Shown here one piece after another: positions 50,701 through 60,300 of a stretch of 64,000 nucleotides of DNA. The notes under the pieces are model-generated. The model did no database searches. It had not been told where the DNA came from and saw only the letters and a program-made list of their open reading frames with translations. The stretch's first letter is position 1. Each line of letters opens with the position of its first letter. A program made the translations under genes and the position numbers. Source of the stretch: Wenzhouxiangella sp042310355 (GTDB taxonomy: Bacteria; Pseudomonadota; Gammaproteobacteria; Xanthomonadales; Wenzhouxiangellaceae). The stretch spans positions 1-64,000 of the forward strand of contig NZ_JBHJMR010000009.1 in NCBI RefSeq assembly GCF_042310355.1, written 5' to 3'.

Positions 50701-53230
50701 GACCCATCACATAGATCAGGCCGAGGGCGTCGACCACGGTGCTCCGCGGGTTACGGATAAGGCAGCCATCAACGGAGAAGGGGATGCAGTTGCCGCTCGT
50801 GTCCTCGATGTAGCCCAGGTTGAAGCCCTTCTGATACTCGAGATCGGTGTCGTAGATCTGGATCAGGCCGTTGCTGTTCGAGCTTGCCGGGAGGGTCTGC
50901 GTGGTAACGACCAGGCCGCTGTTGAAGTCGAATCTCACGTCAGTGAACTCGGCGGAGCCCAGGTTCGTGTAGGTGGGACCCCGGCTCCCATCCGGGTTGA
51001 AGCGCGCCAGGCGTTTCTGGCGCAGGAAGACCGTCGGCGGGGGCCGGCATTCGACCACACCAAAGTCGGCCACGAAGGTGTCACCCCGATCGTTGGCCGA
51101 GAAGAAGGTGGGGTCGGAGGGGAAGTCGAGCTCGTAGCGGCCGGTTGGGTCAGGGAGGCAGAGGGCCTCGAGCTCGGCGTCGCTGGCCGTCTGCTCGATG
51201 CGGAAATCCTCGATGAAGTACGGATACAGGGGCGCGACGAAGAAGCCGTTTTCGGGCTGTGACTCGATCTTGAAGCGCAGCGGATCGCCGTCGGCGTCAC
51301 TGCCGCGCAGGCGAATCGGCGTGGGCTCGAACGAGATCGCATCAGGCCGACCAGCGCCAGTCTGGGCCAGCGCCACCGGCGGAACATTGCTAGCCTTGAT
51401 GTTGACGATCTGGATAGCTTGGCTGCTGTTGCCGGCGGAATCTACCGCCGTCCAGACCACCTCGTGCAACCCCGGGCCCAGCGGTAGCTCTGCACTGTTG
51501 CTGACCTCGGGACTCAGATCGACCAGGTCGAACACAGCCGCCTGGCCCAGGTCGCTGACTTGCTGGATATCGATCTCGACGATGTCCGGCGGCGGCACCA
51601 GCGACGGCGGCTGGCGGTCCAGCACTTCAATCCGCATGCTGGCGAATGTCTCGTTCGGATCGCCGGCCTGATTCGGGCCCGGATCGCGTGCGGTCCAGGT
51701 CGCGAAGAAGGCATTGTCGTCGGTATCGGTGCTGACCGGCCAGAAGCTGTGCAGGGCCTCGGACGGAAAGTCGATGTTCAGCGTGGTCGGACGGTTGCAG
51801 GCATCACTCACCTCGAGGAATGAGCGCAGGATGTTCTCGTAACGACGGCGCGACACCCCGCCCACCTCGTCGGCTTCGATGGTCACGTGCAACACATCAC
51901 CCACCAGCGTGGCGATGGCGTTGCCTTCACTGCCGGGCATGGGCGTGATGGTCGGCGCGACATCGTCGAACACGGTCACTTCCTGGAAATCGAACTGCGC
52001 GTTGGGCAGTCGCCAGCCGCTGATCTGCGTACCCAGCACAGCGAACCACGTTTCCCACCAGATTTCGAGGAGTATGCCCGAATAGGGTTGGAGCTTCGCG
52101 CCGGATGGAAGACCCGGAAACGGGATCACCAGATCCACCGGATTGAGGCGGGGGTTGGCCCGCCACATCACGGTGTTGTAGCCGACCGAGAACGACAGCG
52201 TCCGATCCTCAACGTAGGGACATTCGTACTGCGGACCGGAGCCCTCGAACTGGCTGTATCGCACGCTGCCGTCGTCGCGACAGCTTTCCCATATCTTGTC
52301 GCTGGCATCAAACGACGCACTGGTCAGCAGAAAATCCAGTTCGGTGGACTTCGCCGTCGGCGGCCAGGGATTGCCGGCCAGCAGCATCACGTCGACATCG
52401 GTGTTGTGGTGGAGCATTTGCGGCGTGCCCAGCTCTCCCCAGTCGCTCTGGGTGGCGATGGGAATGCCGAGCGCGTCCGAGTAGGCGAAGGCCATATGCG
52501 GCTGCTCGATCTCGACTTCGCACTGGCCTGGCGGAACCTGGCGCTCGATGTCATTCGGTGCGATCAAACTCGGCTTGCAGAACTTCAACGCCATATTGGC
52601 GGAATAGGCCGCCCAGGCTGCCGCGTAAGCCCCCGGCGCCGGTGTGATCGAATACCCAAACGCAACGTTGTAGGCCGCGCCAAGCGGAAGGATGCAGGCC
52701 AGCTCGCCGCCTGCGCCGCGCGCGCCAGCGTCAGTCGACAGCGACAACGATTCGATGTCCACCGCCGGCCCGGCGCCTTCGATCCTGCTCAATTCGACGC
52801 GGTCGAAAGCCTGGTCGGACTCGACCCCCATCCAGCCGTCGCGCACCACCGCCAGGCGACTGCCGGGTAGGGCCCGATCGGCGAAAAGCTGGCGCCCCAC
52901 AAGATGGTCGCCGCGGTGAAGCGTCACCAACACGATCGCGTCATGCAGCTCGCCCACTTGAAGGCCGACCTGGTTTTTCGGCTGCTGAAGCTGGAGCACG
53001 ATCGGCTCGACCGACGCCAGCCAGAGCTGTCCGCGGTCGAATTCGAGCCGCCGCAGATCGAATGCCGAAATCGGGCTGTCTTGCGCCCCCCGCGCCGCTG
53101 TTTCGGCCAGATTGACCGCGCCCATCAATGAACGTGCTTCAGGCGGCAGAACCCGTACGGCAGCCATCCCTTCGACGGCTACCATCAGCAAAAGCAAGCT
53201 AGCCAGCAGCCCTTCGATCCGTTTGTGCAT
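47726..53230 (-). CDS. Giant secreted protein: cadherin-like, NHL-type and CSLREA beta-helix regions
   Basis: 1834 residues. Signal peptide of about 24. Parts in order: unknown N-terminal region to about 400; HYR/Ig-like strands (APTITPMPGSEGNAIATLVG; PPSLVPPPDIVEIDIQQVSD); an NHL-type propeller part at about 680-1060 (PQGLDIAPDGTIYVADSGNN RIQRF split here); cadherin-like Ig repeats at about 1080-1250 (TPDADYWGPDAFSFSVSDGI); a DUF11-like segment; and near 1520 a CSLREA-like motif (DGVCTLRAAIEEAAEA) starting a right-handed beta-helix with a choice-of-anchor-Q-like end (DSPLIDAFDDASCLATDARG). It ends in ADRLFSDRF plus a short tail. Probably a cell-surface or secreted adhesin-like protein; paralogous to 57395-61414. 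Confidence 0.82.
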   Translation of the reverse strand: MHKRIEGLLASLLLLMVAVEGMAAVRVLPPEARSLMGAVNLAETAARGAQDSPISAFDLRRLEFDRGQLWLASVEPIVLQLQQPKNQVGLQVGELHDAIVLVTLHRGDHLVGRQLFADRALPGSRLAVVRDGWMGVESDQAFDRVELSRIEGAGPAVDIESLSLSTDAGARGAGGELACILPLGAAYNVAFGYSITPAPGAYAAAWAAYSANMALKFCKPSLIAPNDIERQVPPGQCEVEIEQPHMAFAYSDALGIPIATQSDWGELGTPQMLHHNTDVDVMLLAGNPWPPTAKSTELDFLLTSASFDASDKIWESCRDDGSVRYSQFEGSGPQYECPYVEDRTLSFSVGYNTVMWRANPRLNPVDLVIPFPGLPSGAKLQPYSGILLEIWWETWFAVLGTQISGWRLPNAQFDFQEVTVFDDVAPTITPMPGSEGNAIATLVGDVLHVTIEADEVGGVSRRRYENILRSFLEVSDACNRPTTLNIDFPSEALHSFWPVSTDTDDNAFFATWTARDPGPNQAGDPNETFASMRIEVLDRQPPSLVPPPDIVEIDIQQVSDLGQAAVFDLVDLSPEVSNSAELPLGPGLHEVVWTAVDSAGNSSQAIQIVNIKASNVPPVALAQTGAGRPDAISFEPTPIRLRGSDADGDPLRFKIESQPENGFFVAPLYPYFIEDFRIEQTASDAELEALCLPDPTGRYELDFPSDPTFFSANDRGDTFVADFGVVECRPPPTVFLRQKRLARFNPDGSRGPTYTNLGSAEFTDVRFDFNSGLVVTTQTLPASSNSNGLIQIYDTDLEYQKGFNLGYIEDTSGNCIPFSVDGCLIRNPRSTVVDALGLIYVMGRTGRIFALEEHWNPSNPGARFVDYLSHDVDNDPATWLATGPLALDADGFVYAARGDRIYKYEPSRQVSPSRVIPGDLVGWLGRCDSDLAPGDQAVCDVGNRRSLGFSCTDEICGVDNAFNAEETAFCDEGAVIDPRSGCRPGQFRGTPQGLDIAPDGTIYVADSGNNRIQRFTPDGFFAGQAKSTGAGSGFVVGDFGSPQNVSVNSSRFYILDPQTNLLHISLLTPFVEIGDDYADLVYQSNNQFACENSADCIDAFSFRVSDGVRDPATGQPEVSAPAEVEVEVSRNFREPFATPGIGAMVVEDVPEAITLDGSDPDPLDTLVFEVVDSPTHGAVSISGNQATYTPDADYWGPDAFSFSVSDGIDTSSPEVVTLEVAEVNDAPIIDLPEEALDAGTGYRFELELSFSDPDPDELHTVEVDWDDGTVESEGEFDADGQPTGPILGHGGTDSGRITADHIFLSSGTKNVEVCITDRMQLDGNDDKVPTPGLSLETCETIAVAVTDAVDLQLTAEPSTDVALPDSFVSYVFDIENLAPQAGSGVTATGVAFSIRLSRGFDPGSVTTPPGCTRNGYRLDCTIGSLAPGQSHDLNVTAQVDGETESGYLLVTEAEAMLDQQPLRSEMSLLLTTPVTRPADYQVGATGDALRDEPDANPGDGQCATGDGVCTLRAAIEEAAEAATPKVIALANGLYLLDDTLEISSDVTLIGNGPDQTRIHGARLVTRPGADTLRIENLTLSGGGMTVGPDSLTIRRVRFTDNEQDFSFGGAIQTTGSVLDIRDSTFDNNRAVDGGSLMCFDCSGVIENVTVTGGSGGGLTFANSGQVALKHLTIVGTSGGAGWSLPNGGALHVYNDMDVTISNSVVAGNYSTGTANNCAVASTASLTSLGNNAFGDLTGCDISPLASDLSITNARLRPLAAGLDGLPVRLPKADSPLIDAFDDASCLATDARGLSRPRDGNDNGIAHCDIGAVERRADRLFSDRFLSGSDPISRQ

Positions 53231-53331
53231 ACCCCGCTCCCTTGTCCTGTAGGCCTCCCCTCAAGTATTTGCGAGATCGTTCCGGATCGGAATGGGTGGG
53301 TGTTGCGGACCGTTTGCCCGCTGGTTGCAAG

Positions 53332-56300
53332 TCAGCTTTTCCGCGCCCAGGCGGCCGGCGTGCAGTCGAAGCGCACCCGAAAGCGGCGCGAGAAATGCGA
53401 AACGCTGGCGAAACCGACCGCGTCGGCCACCTCGGCGACGTTGCCCGCGCGCCTGGCCAGGAGCCGCTCGGCAGCCTGCAGGCGCTTCTCGCGCAGGTAC
53501 TCCTCCGGCGACTGGCCGGTTTCGCTCTTGAGTCGGCGGTAGAGCGTCGTGCGGTCCATATGCATCAGCTGCGCCCAGTCGCGGATCGAGAAGCCGGGCT
53601 CACCCAGATGGGCATCGAGCACGCCGTCGACCTGCGCCAGGAAGGCGGATTCGGGGCGCTCTTCCGGCAAGCGCTCACCCGCCTCGAGCCGCGCCTTCAG
53701 GCGTCGACGCGAGGCGATCAGGCCGGCCACCCGTGCGGCCAGCTCGGCGCTGTCGAAGGGCTTGGCCAGGTAGTCGTCGGCGCCGGCCTCGAGTCCGCGC
53801 ACGGCGTCCTCCGGGGCCGCGCGCGAGGTGAGCATCAGCACCGGCACGAAAGCCAGTTCGGGGTCGGCCTTGATCTCGCGCGTCATCGCCAGGCCGTCCA
53901 TCACCGGCATCAAGCCGTCGGTGATGATCACGTCCGGCAGGGCCTCGCGCGCGGCCGCCAGGCCCTGGGCGCCGTCGGCTGCCTCGAGAATACGGTAGCT
54001 GCGACCCAGGCGCAGGCGCAGGAACTCGCGCAGTTCGGCGTTATCGTCGACCAGCAGTACGCAGGGGACGTCTTCGGCGTCGAGCGGGGGCGTATCGGCG
54101 GACGATTCATCCGCGGGCTCGGGTTCGCCAGCGAGTTCGGTTTCGTCCGCCGCGGTGATGGGCTCGAGGTTCGACGGAATCGCGAGGACGAAACAAGCCC
54201 CCGGTTCGCATGACTCGTCCAGGCGGGCCGACCCGCCGTGCAGCTCGGCCAGTTCGCGCACGAGCGCCAGGCCGATTCCGGTGCCGGGGCTGCTCTCGGA
54301 GGTGAGCTCTCCCTGGCGGTAGCGCTCGAAGATGGCCTGGCGATCGCGTGGATCCACGCCGGGACCACTATCGCGCACCGACAGTTCGATCCGATCGGGG
54401 CCGGCGTCGAGGCGAATCACGATCCGCCCGCCGTCGGGCGTGAATTTCAGCGCGTTCGACAGCAGGTTGGCGAGCATGGTGTCGACGTGCGCCTGGTCGC
54501 AGGCCATCACGAGCGCTTGCTCGACACCCTCGGTGATCAATTCGATTCCTCGCAGCTTGGCCTGAAGCGCGAATCGATCGACGACGCCGCGCACGATACC
54601 CGCCAGGTCGACCCGGGCCAGGCGCAGCGGCATGCGCCCGGCCTCCAGGCGCTGCAGGTCCAGGATCTGTCCGATCAGCGACTGCATCGCCTCGCTGTTG
54701 CGAAGCGCCACATCCAGGTACTGCTTCGAAGCCTCGTCCAGCTGCCCGCCGGCTTGCTTTGCCAGCTCCTGCAGCGGCGCGCGGGTCAGCGTCAGGGGCG
54801 TGCGCAGCTCGTGCGAGACGTTGGCGAAAAAGCGCGCGCGGGCGTCGCTCTCACGACGGATTTCGCGGGCCTGGGCGCGCACCTCGGCGGTGCGACTGGC
54901 GACTTCCTCGGACAGCTCTTTCTGCCGAAGCAGCAGGTGACGTTCCCGTGCCCGCTGGCCGTAGCGCGCGGCCAGCGTCAGCAAGAGCAATCCAATTGCA
55001 ACATACGCCGCCCAGGCCAGCGGCGTCAGGTACCAGGGTGAAAGCACGCCGAAGGACAGCGGCGGCGATTCGGACACCACACCCGCGGCGCTGCGTGCCT
55101 GCACCCGAAAAGCGTAGTCGCCGCCCGGCAGGTTGGTGTAGTCCCGGCGGGTCTCGTCGCTCCAGCGCGACCAATCGTTCTCCAGGCCGTCCAGGCGAAC
55201 CCGGTACTCGGTCAGGTCCGGGGCGGTGTAGCTGCCGAGCGCATATTCAAAGCGAAGCGACCCGGAATTCGCCGGTAAGGCCTCGAGCAGCCCCCCGGCT
55301 CTGGGCCCGGCAAGCAGCCACTGTCCGTTATCGGGGAAACCGGCTCGCACCACCTGTAGCTCGCTCGGCGCGGGCTCGATCAAGACCGGCGGCCAGTCGA
55401 GCCGCAGCAGGCCGGGATGGCGGCCGATCCAGAGATGATCGCCGCGCTCTTCGATGAACCAGTTGACCGCCGGTTCCAGGTCGGTCAGCCAGCGGTCCTG
55501 CCAGTCGAAGCGACCGTCGTCGTCGAGCTGGCCACGCCACAGCGCGCCCCCGGGGCCGATGCCTGCGACGACCTGGCCATCATCCGTGCCGTAGAGTCGG
55601 TACACCCCGCGCGGCTCTCCCAGTTCGTCGTTGCCGAATTCCGGGTCCGGCTCGATCCGCGTCGCGCCGGGCTCGACCGGCCGGTAGCCGCCCAGGCTGG
55701 TCCCGAGCACCATCCGCTCGCCCAGGTTGAACGCCCAGGCATAGCCCTCCGGAACGCCGTCGTCGGCGTCGAGCACGGCTTCTAGGACCAGTTCGTCGCC
55801 CTGCCAGACCAGGCGGTAGTAAACACCGACCACCGTGCCGACCCAGACGCGGCCGGCGTCATCTTCGGCGATGCTGTGCGCACGGTGTTCGACGCCCTCG
55901 ATTCGCTCGAGCGCGCGCCAGCCGTCGTCGCTTCTCAAAAGGACGCCGAGCCCGGATTCCAGCCCCGCATACACCGCGTCGCGCAGGCGTGATCGCGTCA
56001 TGCCGTAGCTGTAGGTATCGGTAATCAGTCGTTCGTGCTCGCGCAGGTTCAGCGTTTCGAAGTCGGGCACCATGCGATGCACGCCCTCGGAGCCGGCGAC
56101 GAGCAGGCCGTCGCCGTCGGGCAGGATGTCGAACACCTCGAGGATCGGCGCATCGAAGGTTTCGAGGCGGCTCGCGTCGGCGCCGTCGGCGGCCAGCACG
56201 CTCAGGCCGGCGTCACCGCCGAGCAGCCAGCGGCCCTGGAAAGGAAGCAGCGCGTTGGTGGTCGACAGGCCGAAGTCCGCGTCGTAGATTCGCCGGCCGC

Positions 56301-57273
56301 TGAACAGGTCGACCCGGGCAATCGCTCCGCCCTGCGCCAGCCACACGCCCTGCTCGTGATCGACAGTCAGGTCGAAGATGCCGTTGACGGACAGACCGTT
56401 GCGATGGGTCAGCTGCTCGACGGCTTGGCCGTCCGGGCCGATGCGGAACAGGCCCGCCTGCTGGCTGGCCACGAGCAGGCCGCCGTCGGGCGCGGGAATA
56501 GCCCGGTAGAGCCAGGCGTCCTGGAAATCGAAGCCGGTATCGAGTGCTTCCGGATCGGCATCCGAGAGCCAGAACAGACCGTCGTCGACGCTGCCCATCA
56601 GGATGCGCCCGTCCGGCCAGGACGAGAGAAAGCTCAGTCGCGGACCCTCGGGCATCCGCCAGCCCGGCTCAGGTTCCGGCACTGCATCCGACGCCGGAAA
56701 CTCGGTGTAGTCATGGATCCGGTCGCCGATGACGACCAGGAAGCGATCGCGGTGCTCCAGAGTGGTCCGGAACACGGTTTCGGCGGGCTGCACGACCGAC
56801 AGCTTGCCGTCGCGCCATAGAAACAGGTAGCGGAGGGCCTGGAAGTAAACCGCATCGCCGATCAGCTGAAGGCCGCGGATCGCGCCGAAGTTGCGCTGGT
56901 TCTCGGGCAGGCGGTCGCTGAGCGAGTGGTAGACCAGACCACCGTCTTCGCCGGCGGCGAAGTAGCCGAATTCGTCCGGCGAACCGACCCAGATGCGGCC
57001 GGTCTTGTCGATCTCCATGACCCGGATGCGACCGCGGTGGCGCGAACGGATGGCCTGCCAGCCGGCCCCGTCGAAGATCACCAGGCCGTCGCCGCCGCCC
57101 ACGTAGATGCGCTGGTCCGGTCCCTGGCGCACCACCCAGTTGGTCAGGTGCCCACCGTATTCGGCCATGGTGTAGTTGCGAACGGGCGGCTTGCCGGGCG
57201 GGGGCTCAAGCGCCAGTGCCCATCCGGATGCCGCCAGCAAAGCCAGTGCAGCGAGCAGGTCGCGTTTCCTCAA
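53332..57273 (-). CDS. Hybrid sensor kinase with propeller sensor, receiver and AraC-type output
   Basis: 1313 residues, a one-protein two-component system. Signal sequence, then about 690 residues of two-component regulator propeller repeats, a Y_Y_Y domain (NLPGGDYAFRVQARSAAGVV), one membrane segment at about 775-795, histidine kinase (FFANVSHELRTPLTLTRAPL, His near 824; NLLSNALKFTPDGG; GTGIGLALVRELAELHGG), receiver (LLVDDNAELREFLRLRLG; phospho-Asp in IITDGLMPVMDG near 1116; KPFD) and AraC-type HTH (about 1215-1310: MDRTTLYRRLKSETGQSPEE). Such proteins regulate polymer-use genes in Bacteroidetes and occur in some proteobacteria. It lies between the two giant secreted genes, so those are its likely targets. 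Confidence 0.9.
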   Translation of the reverse strand: MRKRDLLAALALLAASGWALALEPPPGKPPVRNYTMAEYGGHLTNWVVRQGPDQRIYVGGGDGLVIFDGAGWQAIRSRHRGRIRVMEIDKTGRIWVGSPDEFGYFAAGEDGGLVYHSLSDRLPENQRNFGAIRGLQLIGDAVYFQALRYLFLWRDGKLSVVQPAETVFRTTLEHRDRFLVVIGDRIHDYTEFPASDAVPEPEPGWRMPEGPRLSFLSSWPDGRILMGSVDDGLFWLSDADPEALDTGFDFQDAWLYRAIPAPDGGLLVASQQAGLFRIGPDGQAVEQLTHRNGLSVNGIFDLTVDHEQGVWLAQGGAIARVDLFSGRRIYDADFGLSTTNALLPFQGRWLLGGDAGLSVLAADGADASRLETFDAPILEVFDILPDGDGLLVAGSEGVHRMVPDFETLNLREHERLITDTYSYGMTRSRLRDAVYAGLESGLGVLLRSDDGWRALERIEGVEHRAHSIAEDDAGRVWVGTVVGVYYRLVWQGDELVLEAVLDADDGVPEGYAWAFNLGERMVLGTSLGGYRPVEPGATRIEPDPEFGNDELGEPRGVYRLYGTDDGQVVAGIGPGGALWRGQLDDDGRFDWQDRWLTDLEPAVNWFIEERGDHLWIGRHPGLLRLDWPPVLIEPAPSELQVVRAGFPDNGQWLLAGPRAGGLLEALPANSGSLRFEYALGSYTAPDLTEYRVRLDGLENDWSRWSDETRRDYTNLPGGDYAFRVQARSAAGVVSESPPLSFGVLSPWYLTPLAWAAYVAIGLLLLTLAARYGQRARERHLLLRQKELSEEVASRTAEVRAQAREIRRESDARARFFANVSHELRTPLTLTRAPLQELAKQAGGQLDEASKQYLDVALRNSEAMQSLIGQILDLQRLEAGRMPLRLARVDLAGIVRGVVDRFALQAKLRGIELITEGVEQALVMACDQAHVDTMLANLLSNALKFTPDGGRIVIRLDAGPDRIELSVRDSGPGVDPRDRQAIFERYRQGELTSESSPGTGIGLALVRELAELHGGSARLDESCEPGACFVLAIPSNLEPITAADETELAGEPEPADESSADTPPLDAEDVPCVLLVDDNAELREFLRLRLGRSYRILEAADGAQGLAAAREALPDVIITDGLMPVMDGLAMTREIKADPELAFVPVLMLTSRAAPEDAVRGLEAGADDYLAKPFDSAELAARVAGLIASRRRLKARLEAGERLPEERPESAFLAQVDGVLDAHLGEPGFSIRDWAQLMHMDRTTLYRRLKSETGQSPEEYLREKRLQAAERLLARRAGNVAEVADAVGFASVSHFSRRFRVRFDCTPAAWARKS

Positions 57274-57350
57274 GCGGCGCTTCCGGATCGAGTAGATTTT
57301 CAGTATACCCTTCGAACCGGCCGAAACTCATTCAAGCCGCCGGCCGCCGC

Positions 57351-57381
57351 AGCGCCCGCGAGTCCTGCTCTCGCGGGCGCT
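57351..57381. terminator. Hairpin after the 1339-residue protein gene
   Basis: AGCGCCCGCGAG and CTCGCGGGCGCT form a perfect 12-bp stem with a 7-base loop, 14 bases downstream of the minus-strand stop at 57395 and in front of the sensor gene start at 57273. No T-run follows, so it may be an attenuating hairpin or transcript stabiliser rather than a full terminator. Confidence 0.5.
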
Positions 57382-57394
57382 ACGTCACATGCGG

Positions 57395-60300
57395 TCAATC
57401 GATCACGAAACGGTCGCGGAAGATACCGATGACTGAATCGATCAGGCGAACGGCACTGACGTTCATGACTTCGTTGACCGCCGGCGAGGCCGTCGTGAAA
57501 CTCAGATCAATGATCGCCGTGCCGTCGTCGATCACCGTTCCGTCGCTGGCGAAGAACAGTCGCACCGTTCGCTCTTCACCCACCACGAAGTCACCGAAGT
57601 CGCAGTCCATGCTCAACCCATCGGCGCCGATCTGGCAGTCGCCCTCCGACGCGCCGGTGAACGTCACCTGCGCGCCGCTGATGGTGCCTTCCATGAAGAC
57701 CGACTGTGCCGACAAGCCCGGTGCACCCTCGGGCACGAGGTTGCCGACCGCGACGTCGATGAAGAAATCCTCACCCGCGGCAAACGGCGGCGGCGCATCG
57801 TCACCGTGATCGTCCGGCAGGCTCACGCCCAGGCTGACCAGGGGCTCGGGCGTTACCGTTTGCTGGGCGCAGTCCTCGCGCGCGAGCTGGTCGGCCACGC
57901 AGAAAGTCATGGTCTTCGGCCCGGCGCCGGTGTAGGTGTGCTGCGCCACCGCCCGACCCGCGCCCTGCCCAAGGACCGGCTCGATAAGCAGAATGCCGTC
58001 GAGATACGCCTCGTCGTTCTCCTCCACGATGCCGCCTTCGTTCTGAATCGGGCTGCCGTCGCCGGCCAGGAAGGTCGCCGAATAGCCGGACGCGCCGTCG
58101 TCTTCGAATTCGGCGTTGATGGCGACCGGAAAGCCCAGGCCCACGCGCGGCGGCGCCTCCAGTTTGGTCAGCCGCGGCGGGTCGTCAACGTAGGTCACTT
58201 CGATTGCAACCTCGGCGGGTTCGGAATCATCGACGCCGTCGTTCGCCACGAAGGTGAAGCGGTCGCTCCCGAAGTAGTCGGGCTCGGGCGTATACCGCAC
58301 GGTCGCCGTCGCATTGTCCGAGGCGATCAGTTCGACCTGGCCATGTGCAGGCGGCTCGACCACCTGGTAGCCGAGCTCGTCGAGGCCATTGAAGTCGACC
58401 CCGATGATGCCGTCCGGGTCTTCGGCTTCGAGCGTAATGTCGACGGCCTGGTCTTCGGCCGTAACAACCGACTGGCTGAATGCCAGGGGCGGGCGAAAGT
58501 TTCTCGACACACTGACGAAGACGGTGCCGACGTTGCTGTCGGCCAGCCCGTCGGTGGCGATGAATTCGAAGCTGTCGATATCGCTGTGGAAGCCGAAGTT
58601 GGACACATAGGTGACGGTCACCGAGCTTTCGGTGATGTCCTTCAGCGGCGAGGTCTCGAACACGTGCACGAACGACTCCTTCTGGTCGACCACAAAGAAC
58701 TGGGTCGAGTTGACCGAGACCGCGCGAACCGTGCCCAGGTTGCCCAGCACGAAGCCGGGCTGGTCGCCCTGGTTGATACCGGTGCCGGTCGAGCGGGCCA
58801 CCCCGCCGAAGCTGCCGTCGGTGCCGAAGCGCTGAACGCGCCCGCCGGTGTCCGGGTCACCGTCGTCGGTGGCGTACAGCACGCCTTTGGGATCGAGGGC
58901 GATGAATTCCAGTTCGGAGAACTGGCCGTTCTCGCTGCCGGCGAAGCCGCCGGCGCCGACGCTGCAGGTGGCATCGGTGCAGCTGTAGCCCTTGCTGGTC
59001 TGACGTTGCTCGTCGCAGGCGTTGTTCGTGCTCGTCTCGCAGCGCCCCATCCAGCCCACGTAGTCACCCAGCATCACTTCGCCCTGGGCATTGCGGGTAC
59101 TGGGGCCGAACTTGTGGATGCGGTCGGCGCAGGAGTCGGCCACGTAGAGATTGCCGTCGGGATCGACATCCATCGCAAAACCCGTCCAGTCGTTGCCCCA
59201 ATTGCCGCTGTTGCACAGGAACTGAGCGCCACCGTTCAGGGCGCCGCGATACTGATCGTTCATGTCGTTGTTGTCGTTCGGCACGCCGTCGCTCAGGTCT
59301 TCGAGCACGTCGAAGACGAAGACGCGTCGACGGTCGGTGACGTAGAGCAAACCCTCGCGTGTGTCGACCCGAGCGTAGGACAGCGATTCTGCCTGAATCG
59401 GATCGGATAGCCCCAGCTCGGGATTGTTCGCCGACGAGGCGGTGATCCGCCAGCTGTCGCCGCCGCTTGCCGACTCTTCAGGATCGACGCTGTCGTCGCT
59501 CTGGGCGATGAGCAGCGAGGTGCTCGACCCGCCGCCGTTGCGTCGGAGAGTGTAGAGGAAGCTGTCCTGGTCGACGACGAAGGTGTTGTTGCTGCCAATG
59601 TAGTCGACCTGTTCGATGAACTCCCCGTCGGCGTCCCAGAATGACAGGCGCTTGTTCCGGCTCACGCTGCTCGGCCCACAGCGGAAATAGAAGTCGATCA
59701 TGGCGTAGATGCCCGCGTCGGTTACGTGGACGTACTGCGGCCGATGCACCCAGTCGAGTGCGATCTTGTCGTTGTCCGGTCCGGGCAGGACCTGGCAGAC
59801 ATTCTGGTAGAGCCATTGATTGGGGTTGTCCGCGTCCAGTAACGGCTGTCCGTAGGGGCCGCCCGGACTGGTCCGGTAGTCCTCAATGAAGAACGGGTAT
59901 AGCGGTGCGACGAACTCACCGTTGGCTGGCCGCTCACTGATCCGGAACGACAAGGGATCGAATCGCCCGTCGAGGAAATCGGGATCCTCGCCCCTCAGCA
60001 CGATATCGACCGGTTGGGACGTCAGCGTATCGGCCACGACGTTGTCGACCACCGGCGCAGTGTTGCTGCCCGCCGCCTTGATCGTGATGAGCTGATCGGC
60101 CTGGCTGAAATTTCCTGATTGGTCGGTCGCCGTCCAGGTGATCGGCGAGCGCGAGTCGATGGGATAAAATGCCGGCCCGTCGTTGTCGGTCTGCGGCGCC
60201 GGGTCGGCCAGGTCGACCACGCGCGGCGCACCGAGCATGACGGAAGCAGCATCCAGACCCGGATCGGCAACCGGCACCTCGATCACGCGGCCGGGTGGGG

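Noticed and set aside
57806..59410. 534-codon plus-strand open frame
   Set aside because: Antisense to the giant secreted protein at 57395-61414; its Val/Gly/His-rich sequence mirrors the sense codons and shows no domain.
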